A stretch of DNA of 64,000 nt from Cristatella mucedo (GCA_009760855.2 WPIO01000178.1:392501-456500), one strand, 5' to 3'; shown: positions 12,801 to 22,650, counted from the first letter of the stretch. Numbers and translations are program-made. The notes: generated by a model not told the origin, from the letters alone.

Positions 12801-15800
12801 CAAATGCGCTCTACGAACGAGATGAAGGTGTCTCTGTCCATGTCGACGGCACCATACGGTGAGGATGCCACCAACTTGCGGAACTTCTCCATCGATGCCC
12901 GCAGCCTAAAGTCGGTTTCTCGGACACCGGTCTTTGTCAGGGCCTGTCAGCGAGGAGGCGCAGCACGCGTAAGCAGCGGCAGCATGCAGCACAGCAGAGC
13001 AGAGGCAAGAGGCGCTTGGCCACCTCGGTCGCCCCACATGAGCCCGTGCTGAAACACTGCCGTGCGGCTGCAGCCAAAAAGGCCATCGCCATGGTAGGCT
13101 TGGAATGCACATACAATCATTCAGAAGACTGACGCGAGTACAGCTTGACGTAACAAAGTGGGGACAGCAGCAGCTGCGTGATTGCAACGTCCCTTCAACG
13201 TCATGCATGACGGCAACGTCACAGCTGAGAGTGGCAGGTCACTGCTCACTGGCTGCGGTTGGAGGTGGACATGCCCCCCCCCCCCGAACAGATACAAGGA
13301 GCCAAACTGTAGAGGACAAAGCACTAGCTACTCCTACTAACACTAGAGCTCACTGCCCGTGGACTTGCTATGCTGAGTCTATACAATACTGTATATTAGT
13401 AGAATTACACGTATATTAGTAGATAGAATTACACGTATATTAGTAGATAGAATTACACGTATATTACACTTCCACTCGTATGTCACTTCTGGAAGTACTG
13501 ATCGCCATCTGGCCAAGTGACTGCGGACGGACTTTCTTCCTTTAATTAATAGGGATACGCATGCTATAAAATACTAATAAAATACGCATGCAGCAGCCGA
13601 CCACCAGCACAGTGACATCCCTCATAGCCTCATTCTTTGCTCGCTGCCTGTCGAGTCACTAGTGCTCAGTTACGGCGACTCGTACCAGGATGCGAGCCAC
13701 CGCGGTCCTCTCTACCATCCACTGGATTGCCCAACATCTCCGACTCAACGTCGCACTCTCTCGGTCTCTCGTTGCTCTCCTACTGCCCCCACTGCATCCC
13801 TCACTCTCTTCCTTTGCATCATTGGCCAGCACTTGAAGCAACCATCCCTACGAATTAAAGTGAGAAAGTTCGCCTGTCATTCGTAACATAGCACTTCCAT
13901 CAAGTGGCAAGATAGCGACCAGTAATTCAGGGAGTTGTGTGTATAGATGTGTTATTCTATAATGACCCAGTGAGGCAAATCCACAGGCAGTGAGCTCTAG
14001 TTAACACAGATGGCACATCTAGATGATGCCTCGGAGATGCCGAGCCCACAAAGCAGCTAGCTGGCGGCTTGGTAGGAGGCTGTGCTTAGTTGAACCTGTT
14101 GGGGGAGGGGGGCAGCTGGCAGCCTCCTTGAGCCACTCGGCACTTGCAAGTGTTGGAGCGTTTGCTTGCTTCCAGACATACCACTCGGCCGAGGGTTGCC
14201 GAGTTAGCTTAGACCTTAATGAGGTGCTTTGAGTTCTTGGATCCGACCACTCGAGGCTGACTGGCAGCCCCACACGGCACTTCCTGCTTTCGACTGCCAC
14301 TGTGCAGCAGCAATGTAATGTATTTCCGTCAGTAACTCCACAAAGTCATAAAGACCATGTGGGTGTTACGCATGAGAGTTTTGTATAGCGCACTCACAGC
14401 CTAGGCGGCTTTCGGTACCCATTCGGTAGCCAACAGACTTCGTCTCACGAAGCAAAGAGAAAGTGGCAAGCATAGCAGAGTTAGGAGAGCAGTTGAGGTA
14501 GTGAGTAGCATGGAAGTAGCAGTTCAGGACCGCTGAAAAAGATGTGCCATAGTCGGCAGTTGGAGAGTAGATGTCGTTGCGTAAGACTTGTGGAAGCGAG
14601 TTCCACAGTCTAGGACCTGCAGAGCTAAAGCTTCTGTCGCCAACTGTCTTTAAGTGGAGGAATGGGACAGCTAATTCCTCCCCGCGTGTTTTGTGTAGCA
14701 TATCCGAGGACAGCTCATAAATAGTCACAGCGAAGATAGCAGCGGAATACCCGAAGGTATTACAGAGAAATCAAGTAAAGGTCCACACCACGCTAGGAGT
14801 CGCCCGATGCCGCTCTTTAGCGTGGGGAGGAATAAAACAACAACAGCAGTTGGCCAACTGCCATCACATTCGACCCACTAGCCTCACATTCGACCCACTA
14901 GCCTCACATTCGACCCACTAGCCTCACATTCGACCCACTAGCCTCACATTCGACCCACTAGCCTCACATTCGACCCACTAGCCTCACATTCGACCCACTA
15001 GCCTCACATTCGACCCACTAGCCTCACATTCGACCCTAGCCTCACATTCGACCCACTAGCCTCACATTCGACCCACTAGCCTCACATTCGACCCACTAGC
15101 CTCACATTCGACCCACTAGCCTCACATTCGACCCACTAGCCTCACATTCGACCCACTAGCCTCACATTCGACCCACTAGCCTCACATTCGACCCACTAGC
15201 CTCACATTCGACCCACTAGCCTCACATTCGACCCACTAGCCGGGGCCGAAAGGTGCCGAGCGCTGACGGTATAAACGAGAGAGCGAGAGCTGCTGTTGAC
15301 GATCACCAACAGGTATTGGAACTATACATGGCTCTTGATTTATTCAAAGCTGCACTTCGGGCCATTTCACTTACCCTGCCACTTGTTTTGGAGCTACTAG
15401 CTCTCATGCCTGCATCCCGAGCGATTCTCTAGCTGGACCAGCCCACAGCCTGTCCAACCCTGCGAAAGATGGCAGAGGCCAAAAACTAGAGTGGCCCGAG
15501 ATGCACAGCAGGGCCGAAGACTTCTTGCATGGACGGCTAGGCAGACGGCTCGGCGGACGGCTGCTTTGACGCTCCTATCGCACAGTCACAGTCACCTCAT
15601 CCCCCTTCTCTAGTCGTTGTGAACTAAAGCAAGAAAAGACCATCTGCTGTTTTTTCTCATCACTACTTGGAAGCCTTTGTTGAACAAACAGCCTAATTAT
15701 AATTCGATACTGAGAATCGCTGTTTAATTGACCCCTTTTTAACTACACTATGGAAGATGCAATGCAGGGGCACTGTGTGCTTGTAATAGACGTGTCATCT

Positions 15801-18800
15801 TTTTCGATTGTTTAATGATCTCTTACTCGGCTGCCCTCCTGAATCACCTGTGCTCCTCACTTTCCATTTGTTGCATGAGATGCTGATTAGGTTCAGCTTA
15901 GAGTGGATTGAGAAACTTACCCAATCAAAATCAGGAATAAATTAGCATATTGAGATACAAGTACGGCTGAACTCACATTTCAAATTTAATGTTGATCCAT
16001 GAAGCACTGGTCGAGTTGTGGACATTGCAAGGCACAAAGCTATGCTGCAAATGAAGCTGCATACAAGTCGGTAGCATGCAACAAGCTGATTTCTAGCAAG
16101 TGCACAATAAATACTAGCTGATTCAAAGGCCTTTTTCTAGCAACAGAAGAGCCTTTAAGACTATCACCACCGCTTGCAGTGGCAATAAAGAATCACCCAC
16201 CGCATGATTCGAACCCACGAACTCGGGCCGAGGTCGTGAAAAGCAACCACTTTACCTAGTGAGCCATCACGGCTCACCAACAACCACCATGTACTGCAAA
16301 TGCCTACAACAGCAACGACCCCAACAGGATTTCAGCAGTGGTGTCTGCTCAGTCATATTGCCCAGTCTCTGCCCAGTCAGGCATACTGCTCCAAGCAATC
16401 ACTTCCCCTCCCAAGCTAAATACACTTTCCCCTCCCAAGCTAAATATATATGATGACTGGGTGGGGCTTCGCCGATGGGTTGCTTGACAGACCAGCAGTC
16501 AGGCGGAGACGTCGACAGGAAGGGAACAGTGTTGCCTACCCTAAGGGAAACAGCGTGCAACTTTTCGAGGTTCTATTCCAGCCACCGAAACTCTAGGCAT
16601 AAATGCAGGCAGCCGCACCCACCCCGGTCGGCTGACATCCGTGTTGTTCCAACCCATGTCAGACTACTGCAGTCACAATACTGACGTCTGCTATAAGAAT
16701 GCACTTTAAAAGCCGATTGGACATGGGTGAGGCTAGCTAGTTACACGATCGCTTGGCAGGAAGGGGGCTTGTGTATGAGATATGTTATCGTTTTCGTCTA
16801 GCTGTAAGTGATGACCGTGACAGGTGCACTACATATTGCAGGTTGTACCAACGGCTGCTGCAAGTCCGGCACGCGAGGCCCTACTTCCTCTCCCCCCCCC
16901 CGAAAAGTCATCAATACTGGAACGATTAAAATAAGTCTTTTCCTAACCCATGACCTCTGGTTTGTGCAGCTAATCTCATCTCATTATTGCACAATCCCTA
17001 TTCACATCCTGCAGCATTACGAGAGCTGACAAAACATTCGTATATGTCAGCCTCTTCGGACCCATCGTAAGCTTCCGAAATTCGCGATGTGCTACTATAT
17101 CTGGCCTCAGCGCGTGCAGATGGACCCTCCTCTTGCTACAAAGAATACGAACCTCAAGTTGAGGCTGCTACTTTGGACCTCCCGCTCAGATGGCCACCGG
17201 CTCGACCTGTAGCTCGCAGGCAAACAGTTCGACGATTGTCAAGCTGCTGCAGCGCGAAATGCACTGACTGTATGATAATAATATTATAATAATGCACTTG
17301 ATAAAGCGCCCTCAGAGAACTTAATCTCTCTCTAGGCGCTTTACATTTGCTGCAAAGGGAAATGCAATTGAATGGTGAGTAGTATCATGCTTGATAAACA
17401 AACAACATGAATAACATGGTTAGGCGTGACATGCACAGGGTCAGCATGCAAATGTGGTTAGTGGCAGCATGCACAGTGTCAGCACGAATAAGCAAATGAA
17501 GGACGAATCACAGGGACCCACTAAATGCTGTCCTAAATAGGTGTGTTTTCAAGTTCTTTTTAAATGTGGTCAAGTCAGGGGATCGCATGATACAAGTCGG
17601 GAGAGAGTTCCAGGCTTTGGGACCATACAAACTAAATGCACGGTCTCCACAGGATGTGAGGTTTGTACGAGGTATTGGTAGGCTGTTGGATTCCGAAAAG
17701 CGGGTGGTACGATGCTTGGCCTGGTGGGGGAGTAGATCTGAGAGATAGGCTGGAGCCAAAGAATGTATGGCGCACAAAGGCAACAGACCCTTCCCCATTC
17801 AACTGATACGGGTCTTTCATGCAGCGGTTCAGCAAGCCCATCAGACCACCAGTATAGGCTTGCTCGTCGGTTGAACCCTGTGATGCTTACGGCTGCCATA
17901 TTCTGGAACCATCTACTGGCATCCAGCATCGATCACCCATCTGGCAGTAATGGTGCATCTCCGTTGGTTGTATATGGCGCCCAAGCCATGTGGGGCCTGC
18001 TGGCACCCTTGCAGGGCTTACCGGGCCTTCAATAACGCTGATGTACCAGACCGCTACCTTCTTTCCAACGCCAGAGACTTCGCGGCGACTTCAGGACGGG
18101 AGAGTATTTCTCCAAGATAGACCTGGTCCACGATCACCACCACCACCAGATACCAATGGCTGCAGAATATTTAGCCGAGACTACTGTCATTCCCTCCGCC
18201 CCCTCGGGCTCGTTGAACCAGTACAGCTTCTGCTAGGCTGGGCTTTGCCCTTTATTTACCAAGACCTGCATGGGCTTAACTTCGGCTTCTCTACGTGGAG
18301 CCTCGGACACTCGGCTTTTCAGGTGCACTAACTGACCACAGCGGAGGTGATTTCAACCTAATCTGAACAACACTCAAACAGCAGTTAGCACTTACCTGCG
18401 CAGAAAAAGTCATACCAGACACGAATAAATGAGACTGGGGCACATTTGACATATTAGCGCACAGCCATGACAGCAAGGAGAAATCATTTGCATGTTACAA
18501 ACTCTTCAAGACTGCACAATAATAGGTTCGTGATGTAAATCAAGCAGGCATATCTAAAGTAATAACAATAATAATAATACATTTGATAAAGTACGCTCAG
18601 AGAACTCAATCTCTTTCTATGTGCTCTAACACATCGGCAGCAGCATAGCATAGCAGCAATATAGCTCAGCAGCAGTAGCAAAGCACAGCACCAGCAGCTG
18701 CATGCTAAAGCAGGAGCAGCAGCACCATAGCACAGCAGCAGCTGCAGCAGCAGTATTTTGCACAGTACCAGCAGTAGCCCAGCACGGTAGACGTGGCAGC

Positions 18801-19394
18801 ATAGCAGCAGCAGCAGAGCATAGCAGCAGCAGCAGCATTAGCAAAGTAGCAGCTGTAGAACTACTGACAAAGTGGCCGAGACCATGTCCAGCTTACCGAC
18901 ATGAACTTCTGCAATGGCAGTTTATCGTTCTCGGCAAGTGAATCAAACACGACGCTGAGGCTAAAGAGAAAGCAGACCACGTGAGTCCCCGAAGGGCAGC
19001 TGAACGTGGGCTAGCCTGGCAGGACACGGTGCAGCTGAAGAAGGCACGACGGAGGCAAGCGGTCCGGCTGCATGCCAGCGTGGCCGGAGTCTAGCCTCTC
19101 TGATGAGGGAGAAGACAGCTCGAGCGGTGGGTGGCAGGGATGGCTCCGCTGATTTGTCTCCACTTACCTGTCATCGGCTTCTTTGTTTCGCAGCGACAGG
19201 GTGGGGGCTGGCGAATGGTTGAGCTGCCGACTCTGGCTCCACTGCCATGCCGGAGGGGCTCGAGGCTGTCCCGGCCAGCTCGCTGTCCACTGACGCCCGT
19301 GCCAAGGCTTGGTGGTGGCGGAGGCCGCCGCAGTGGCGACAGCAGCAGCAGCACACTGGTTTCTCCTCAGCAGCGAGCATGCTGCACTGCGCAT
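670..19394 (-). CDS. GLS: Mitochondrial glutaminase, GLS type (10 exons, 3' part off the left edge)
   Basis: Glutaminase hydrolyses glutamine to glutamate and ammonia, normally in mitochondria. Coding exons 5' to 3': 19168-19394, 18897-18954, 12819-12943, 12565-12694, 8068-8147, 6819-6982, 3623-3714, 2306-2431, 1018-1068, 670-846. They sum to 1230 nt (410 codons) and every junction keeps phase. Matches to the animal family include [13 protein letters not shown] followed by SKP, NAGAI, SERE..DRNFA, LDFYFQ and [11 protein letters not shown]. These supply the known active-site positions of human kidney-type glutaminase: Tyr249, Ser286/Lys289 (S-x-x-K), Asn335, Glu381, Asn388, Tyr414 and Tyr466. 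The Val484 exon and the ankyrin repeats are not present and should lie left of base 1. The start ATG sits in GCGGCCATG and opens an Arg/Ala/Ser-rich, acid-free leader. One intron uses a GC donor. The introns hold satellites, SINEs and LINE ends. Identity is near certain; the exact start is less so. Confidence 0.94.
1018..1068 (-). CDS. GLS: Glutaminase exon 9 (GC donor)
   Basis: A 17-codon exon, [17 protein letters not shown], carrying the Tyr414 position. The acceptor is cacttgcag. The only donor that keeps the conserved sequence is CAG followed by GCACGT, so this intron (847-1017) is GC-AG. Confidence 0.9.
2306..2431 (-). CDS. GLS: Glutaminase exon 8
   Basis: It encodes [16 protein letters not shown], then [20 protein letters not shown] and MKENK, 42 whole codons. 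It contains the Glu381 (SERE) and Asn388 (DRN) positions. The acceptor is cttttgtag and the donor is GTAGGG. Thirteen residues separate FDY of the previous exon from EY here, as in vertebrates. Confidence 0.95.
2533..2673 (+). mobile_element. S1 SINE copy (diverged)
   Basis: An A-box-like tract (tgacctaggggtaacgg), a degraded B box (ggctcaagcc), and the family tail: gtgaagcacc, then gaaattaggttctct, then tgctatacgaatgaattata. It lies in the glutaminase intron just upstream of exon 8, antisense to the gene. Confidence 0.75.
2965..3100 (-). mobile_element. Diverged S2-like SINE remnant
   Basis: It resembles S2 on the minus strand: a reversed B-box match at gactcgaaccgtcgacc, and at the other end ggctgactcaataacctca, like the S2 3' end. 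It is strongly decayed, so the family call is tentative. Confidence 0.45.
3623..3714 (-). CDS. GLS: Glutaminase exon 7
   Basis: It encodes [19 protein letters not shown] and then RFDY. The Asn of NAGAI is the conserved Asn335 position. The acceptor is tttgcag. The donor follows TAT as GTAGGG, giving phase 0. Confidence 0.94.
4415..4525 (-). mobile_element. LINE family B 3'-end fragment
   Basis: On the plus strand it reads (aat)n, then cacttgataaagcgccctca, gagaacttaatctctctagg, and ttgctgtaaagtgaaat. This is the reverse complement of the family B tail also seen at 17276, 21727, 22921 and 56526. It lies in the glutaminase intron 3715-6818. Confidence 0.85.
4825..4995. repeat. Dispersed 170-bp repeat, copy 1
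   Basis: It matches 7335-7510 in the same orientation through gtgcatgccatgccaaagtt, aataatgagtgtcatgtcaa, agagggtaagggacatgatt and agatgcaacaggcact. Both copies are in glutaminase introns. It has no coding potential and no recognisable ends. Confidence 0.9.
6819..6982 (-). CDS. GLS: Glutaminase exon 6 (catalytic S-x-x-K)
   Basis: It encodes [19 protein letters not shown], then [25 protein letters not shown]. Ser-Cys-Ser-Lys is the catalytic S-x-x-K; vertebrates have Ser-Cys-Val-Lys. The acceptor is gcccag and the donor is GTAAGA. The exon ends one base into a Lys codon. Confidence 0.95.
7335..7510. repeat. Dispersed 170-bp repeat, copy 2
   Basis: Direct repeat of 4825-4995 with about 90% identity by eye, in the intron between exons 5 and 6. 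The flanking sequences differ, which favours a mobile or dispersed repeat over a large segmental duplication. Confidence 0.9.
8068..8147 (-). CDS. GLS: Glutaminase exon 5 (start of catalytic domain)
   Basis: It encodes [20 protein letters not shown] and then CTIDGQ, following the acceptor ctgccctcag. The Tyr of YIPQL is the family's substrate-binding Tyr249. The donor is GTAAGG. The exon ends two bases into an Arg codon completed by the next exon. Confidence 0.94.
9070..9232 (-). mobile_element. S2 SINE copy
   Basis: On the minus strand: gagccgtgatggcacactac (A-box-like), then gtcgtgggttcgat (B box), then the family core with cactgcaagcggtggtgata, ending near gaggctgtttaatcaac. It lies in a glutaminase intron, in the same orientation as the gene. 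Confidence 0.85.
9170..11310. repeat. Satellite array, ~172-bp monomer, ~12 copies
   Basis: The landmark 'gcaatcg.c.gcaat.gccc.ggcc', followed by 'aatccac..caatcc', recurs near 9345, 9521, 9694, 9862, 10033, 10207, 10401, 10563, 10737, 10901, 11040 and 11212. The usual spacing is 162-176 bp. Each monomer then has an AT-rich part with a 'tttaaa(g)tg.aacca(c)' motif. The monomers have diverged a lot, and one is short (139 bp). The array sits wholly inside the glutaminase intron 8148-12564. The 5' boundary overlaps the S2 copy and is approximate. Confidence 0.82.
12565..12694 (-). CDS. GLS: Glutaminase exon 4
   Basis: It encodes a segment with [16 protein letters not shown] and then [11 protein letters not shown], matching the conserved ..FVIPDF..FTSHIDELYE.. 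of glutaminases. The acceptor is tctctgcag and the donor is AAG followed by GTAAGC. It ends in phase 0 at Ser-Gly-Lys. Confidence 0.92.
12819..12943 (-). CDS. GLS: Glutaminase exon 3 (EF-hand-like region)
   Basis: It starts [15 protein letters not shown] after the acceptor cgctgacag, matching the family's ALKSTGLR..DPRL. It ends ...MDRDTFIS, splitting the Ser codon. The donor is GTTCGT. Cutting there joins Cys-Ala-Ser-Pro of the next exon in register with the vertebrate Cys-Val-Gln-Ser, which is why this weaker donor was chosen over GTAGAG three bases downstream. Confidence 0.88.
13392..13462. repeat. 24-bp tandem repeat, about 3 copies
   Basis: The unit gaattacacgtatattagta plus gata is repeated nearly perfectly within a glutaminase intron. 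Confidence 0.9.
14312..14735 (-). mobile_element. LINE family A 3' end (RT C-terminal domain)
   Basis: The minus strand encodes [20 protein letters not shown] and then the family-specific tail [13 protein letters not shown]. The 3'UTR follows with acccacatggtctttatgac and ends in the aatgtaatgtat tail at 14312. It is the same protein as at 56785-57357 and 61818-62390. It is heavily 5'-truncated and lies sense within a glutaminase intron. Confidence 0.9.
14788..14836 (+). promoter_or_regulatory. Stem-loop followed by AATAAA
   Basis: CCACGCTA at 14788-14795 pairs perfectly with TAGCGTGG at 14818-14825, and AATAAA follows at 14831-14836. It could be a 3'-processing signal of a decayed element. 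No transcript can be assigned to it. Confidence 0.35.
14862..15240. repeat. 20-bp satellite, ~19 copies
   Basis: The unit cctcacattcgacccactag is nearly perfect throughout. One copy (15022-15039) has lost two bases. There are no spacers, so it is not CRISPR-like. It lies in the glutaminase intron 12944-18896. Confidence 0.97.
16112..16279 (-). mobile_element. S2 SINE copy
   Basis: On the minus strand it starts ggtgagccgtgatggctcac and has the B box gtgggttcgaatc and the core tattgccactgcaagcggtg. It ends near aggcctttgaatcagc. It is one of the best preserved S2 copies here. Confidence 0.87.
17276..17830 (-). mobile_element. LINE family B 3' end (RT C-terminal domain plus 3'UTR)
   Basis: The minus-strand ORF at 17508-17798 reads [15 protein letters not shown]...[17 protein letters not shown]...[10 protein letters not shown], which is typical of the post-RT domain of CR1/L2-like elements. 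The 3'UTR continues to a tail ending gcgctttatcaagtgcatta and (tta)n at 17276. This copy ties the orphan tails in the window to a LINE. Sense within a glutaminase intron. Confidence 0.88.
18545..18632 (-). mobile_element. LINE family B tail fragment
   Basis: Plus strand: aataataataatacatttgataaagtacgctcagagaactcaatctct in outline, a diverged copy of the B tail. It is followed by a CAG/AGC-rich stretch to 18850. Confidence 0.75.
18635..18850. repeat. Imperfect (AGC)n / CAG-rich tract
   Basis: Runs of agcagcagc broken by tagc and cagcat. It ends about 45 bp from glutaminase exon 2, on its 3' side. Ala/Ser/Leu-rich ORFs here are not credible genes. Confidence 0.85.
18897..18954 (-). CDS. GLS: Glutaminase exon 2
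   Basis: A 58-nt exon between the acceptor tttagcctcag and the donor GTAAGC. It encodes [19 protein letters not shown], which aligns with the vertebrate segment that precedes the EF-hand-like region (LLFYTIAEG...KFTT). It was recognised from phase and alignment, since it is too short to stand out as an ORF. Confidence 0.88.
19168..19394 (-). CDS. GLS: Glutaminase exon 1 (start codon, mitochondrial presequence)
   Basis: It begins [14 protein letters not shown] and continues with Ala/Thr/Ser, several Arg and Trp, and no acidic residue until the final KEADD. This composition fits a mitochondrial targeting peptide. The donor is ACAG followed by GTAAGTG (plus 161-167 of 19.1 kb). The exon ends two bases into a codon and the next exon supplies the third. 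The frame stays open upstream to an acceptor-like ccttttttgcag at about 19432-19443, so a 5'UTR intron is possible. The start choice rests on the first in-frame ATG and its good context. Confidence 0.85.
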
Positions 19395-19494
19395 GGCCGC
19401 GATTAGTGGCCAGCCACAGCGAGCTAGCTGCAAAAAAGGCTACCTGTTTAGCCTAGCCGAGCTTTGCCTGGAAAAAAACATACGTGTATATATA

Positions 19495-19630
19495 TATAAT
19501 TCATTTGTAAAGCGCCCTAAGAGAAATTAATCTCTATTCAGGCACTTCACATGTGCCACGGGGCTCGACCCCATGACCTCAGCCAGACCTTGGTCGGGGC
19601 GAGCGCCTTAACTGCTGGGCCAAACCAGTG
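19495..19630 (-). mobile_element. S1 SINE copy next to the glutaminase start
   Basis: On the minus strand: the A box tggcccagcagttaaggcgc, the B box ggtcgagcccc (degenerate), then gtgaagtgcctgaatagaga, ttaatttctcttagggcgct, and ttacaaatgaattata. Its 3' end lies about 100 bp upstream of the glutaminase ATG in the same orientation, so it may overlap the 5'UTR or promoter. Confidence 0.87.
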
Positions 19631-19639
19631 CTGGAAGAC

Positions 19640-20400
19640 AAGTGGCCGGCAGGCGTCAAGAGGCCGTGCACGGAGTCGTGTTTGCTTTCGGGGGGGGGGA
19701 CGACACTTCCGGCAATCTAGCAGGTTGGCTGAGGTGGCCAACAGCAGGCCGATAATGCCGGCACGTGGTGGCAGCAGCCTAGCAGCATTCAGCAGCATGG
19801 AGCTGGTGAATAGCTTTAAAGGTGAGCAGTTCAAAGAGAGTGCGGTCAGGAGAACTCCCCGAGCTGAAAAGGAAGGCAAAAACCGGACAATCAGTGGCAC
19901 GGTGACACATTCGGCAATAAGCCAGAGAGAGAGAGAGAGAGCAGGCGCTGCCGGCGGTGGTGGCAGACTAGGTACATGGTTTGTGGCAAAGCAGAAATGT
20001 GTAGACGAAGTAGACAGCAAGTGACCGATGCTGCTGTTTCAGCAGCAGCATAACCTTCGGGACAGCAAGGACAGCATAAGGACCTTGACGTGACAAAAGT
20101 ATCTGCTGCCCTCAACCAGTAAGTAGATGCTAGATAAAAGATAATGCTAATTCTGCCTACTTGTGAAAATGGCACGAGGTGGCAAGTGGTGTTGCTGCAC
20201 GCGAACGCTCGGCACCGAGCAGGAGACATGCTGCTGCACTCGAGGCGAAATGAGAATTCTGACTCTCTGGAACGTTCGACTGCAGCCATTGCAGCTTCCT
20301 GTGCAGTCGGCGAGCCAATTAACTGAAGAAATACGCGAGTTGGGACCCTCGGATACTTTACCCCTGACACTATTCGGGTTTTCCTAATAATCACCCCGGC
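19640..20400. other. Glutaminase upstream region, no gene seen
   Basis: A g9 run and a short (GA)n are present. Overlapping ORFs occur on both strands, but none resembles a known protein. Confidence 0.4.
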
Positions 20401-21600
20401 ACTGTTTGGGGCTCGCGGCCGTTGCAGACGACTCCCGAACGGCAAGCCCACGGGACTCCCGACGGAATCGATTGCCGAAGCGACCGGGCTTGGCCGTTGG
20501 CTAATTGGGCTGGAATAGCTCCACGGGGCCAGTGTGCTTGCTCACTACCAGCTGCATCGGCGAAGCAGACGGCCGCAGGGTTCTCCGCTTTAGCTGGGCA
20601 AGCTTTCAGGGACCGGCATGCAGAGCCAGAGTCCGCAGGCCTTGCATGGCTGGGGGCGCTTGAAACTCGGCTACTGGTTCGACGGCTCCTCTCTGAGGGT
20701 CGTTCGGCGGCCGACTGAGCTCGCGAAGGAAAGACGACACCTAGCGGCGGCGTGGGGAGCCCGAGCTTAGCCGCAGCCAGAGCTGCAGGCCAGAAAGCCG
20801 GCATCCTACTCTCTATGAGCGGCGGCGGCAGCGGCGGCGCCCGCGCGCGATAGAGCGACGGCGCTCCGACGAACGCTAGGCGGAGAATCCGAGAGATAAA
20901 GATAGAGATAGAGAGAGAGAGAGATAGGGAAAGGGAGAGGGAGAGGGCGGGAGATAGAGAGAGATAGATAGAGAGAGGGAGAGGGAGAGGGCGGGAGAGC
21001 GAGAGAACCGGAGTGGGCAGCGAGCGACGGTCTGCACCGCCGCCACCGGAACCGCGAAGCGTGCTAAGGGCGACGAGTGCCCGGGTGGCTCGCCCAGAGG
21101 CGACCGCGCTCGGGCCGCGGCGAGGCAGTGGATTCCTTCGTGACGCGAAGCAAGTCGGAGGCTCGACGCCCGCGACGGCCATGCGCCGCCGTGCGCACGA
21201 CGCCATACGAATGAATGCCTGGCAGCTCAGCGGCAATGCCGGCGAGGCAGCTCAGCGGAGCAGGCGCCTGGGGAGGCATTGCGCCGGCGCGAGCCGAGTA
21301 CGAAGCGAAACGAACCGGAAAGAGGCACGTGAAAGAGTTCTGACGAGCGCCGCTGCAGCGCGGTCGCGATACGGCGCTTGCGGCAGCCTTAGCGAGTGCT
21401 CACTCTGCAGTGTGCGGTCCTCTCCTGAAACAGTATGGTCCGCTCGCAAACCGACCGTGACCGGAGGCGGCCAGAGAGAGGAGTGGGGGCAACCCCTACA
21501 AAACGGAATACTTGGCTCGCCATGAGGGCGCGGCTGGCTGGAGGCGCCTTTACCCCCACACCCCACCCCACCCCGCCCCCGATGAAGAACTTCCCAGCGC
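20400..21600. promoter_or_regulatory. GC-/CpG-rich block, candidate promoter region
   Basis: CpG density is visibly higher than in its surroundings, with GA-rich tracts (20890-21005). It lies between the minus-strand glutaminase start and the plus-strand zinc-finger gene. Long ORFs on both strands are what GC-rich DNA gives by chance. A promoter role is inferred. Confidence 0.35.
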
Positions 21601-21721
21601 GCTCCGTCAGCCATTACTACTTCTTAAAAAAAAATCCATTTGAAATTTTTTGAGGCTGCGCGGAACCAGAACGTCTATGCAGGAATGCGCGACTTCCGAG
21701 TGGCTGAAGTAGCCCGTCCAT

Positions 21722-21722
21722 C

Positions 21723-21754
<32 letters not shown>

Positions 21755-21905
21755 CACTTGATAAAGCGCCCTCAGAGAACTCAATCTCTCTCTAGGCGCT
21801 TTAAATTTGCTGCAAAGGGAAATGCAATTGAATGGTGAGTAATATCATTCTTGATAAACAACAAAATGGATAACATGGTTAGGGGTGACATGCACAGGGT
21901 CGAAG
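21722..21905 (-). mobile_element. LINE family B 3'UTR copy
   Basis: (aat)n, then gcacttgataaagcgccctc, gagaactcaatctctctcta, and onwards to acatggttaggggtgacatg and cacagggtc. This is the longest shared stretch of the B 3'UTR together with 17276-17490 and 56526-56755. It carries no RT sequence. Confidence 0.88.
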
Positions 21906-22365
21906 GCGCTAAAGCACCGAAAATTCCAGCAAGTAACGCATGCCGAAACGAATGGAGTTATCACCGCTCGCGCTCGCTGGCTCTTTCGACAGAACAGAGC
22001 ACCGAGTGCCTCGGGTTGGGACTCTTCTTCCCCACCCGCCCCCCTAGCCGAAACTCATCTCCCTCATCAGCATTATCAGTCCCTCATAAGCGTCATCAGT
22101 CATTCACATCAAGGCCTCGAAAATACACAGGTCCGCCTTAGAGTACATTAATAAGCGCGCCAGCGGTCCTCATCAAGTCATAAGCTCGTCCAACCTCAAA
22201 AGCATCTACGCCCGCCAAAAAGCACGTCAAAGAACATGAGAGCGAGGCTCGTCGCGTAACCAGAAATCACAGGCGCTTCGCTCTGCTGGCCCCATCAGAC
22301 CTGCCAATAAAGAGCTTGCCTCCTCAGACGCTCATACGTAACGGATACCTACAACTTCTATGAAA

Positions 22366-22523
22366 TAAAATAGAATTCCTTTGTACAACGCCCTAAGAGA
22401 ACTTGGGGTCTATTCAGTCGCTTCACACATGCCGCGGGGCTCGAGCCCGCGACTTCGGTCATCGAATACATTCGCCTTGATCTTGGTTCGAGGCGAGTAC
22501 CTTAGCCACTGGGCCTAACCAGA
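22366..22523 (-). mobile_element. S1 SINE copy (long subfamily)
   Basis: On the minus strand: the A box taggcccagtggctaaggta, then an extra segment with gatcaaggcgaatgtattcg, the B box gcgggctcgagcccc, then gaatagaccccaagttctct and tagggcgttgtacaaagg. The extra segment is shared only with the copy at 51093. Confidence 0.85.
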
Positions 22524-22650
22524 GGGGCTGAAAATGCGCCTGGTCACCCAATAATGCGTTCCGCGATAGAATTTACTTACAGCCCTGGTTAAGAATTCGT
22601 AATATTATTTATGATAATTCATTTGCATAACCCCCTAATACTGAGCTTAA

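Noticed and set aside
14862-15240. CRISPR array
   Set aside because: Direct tandem units without spacers in a eukaryotic intron.
20391-21525. 281-aa minus and 170-aa plus ORFs
   Set aside because: GC-rich DNA with a GA tract gives chance open frames; no recognisable motif or splice structure.
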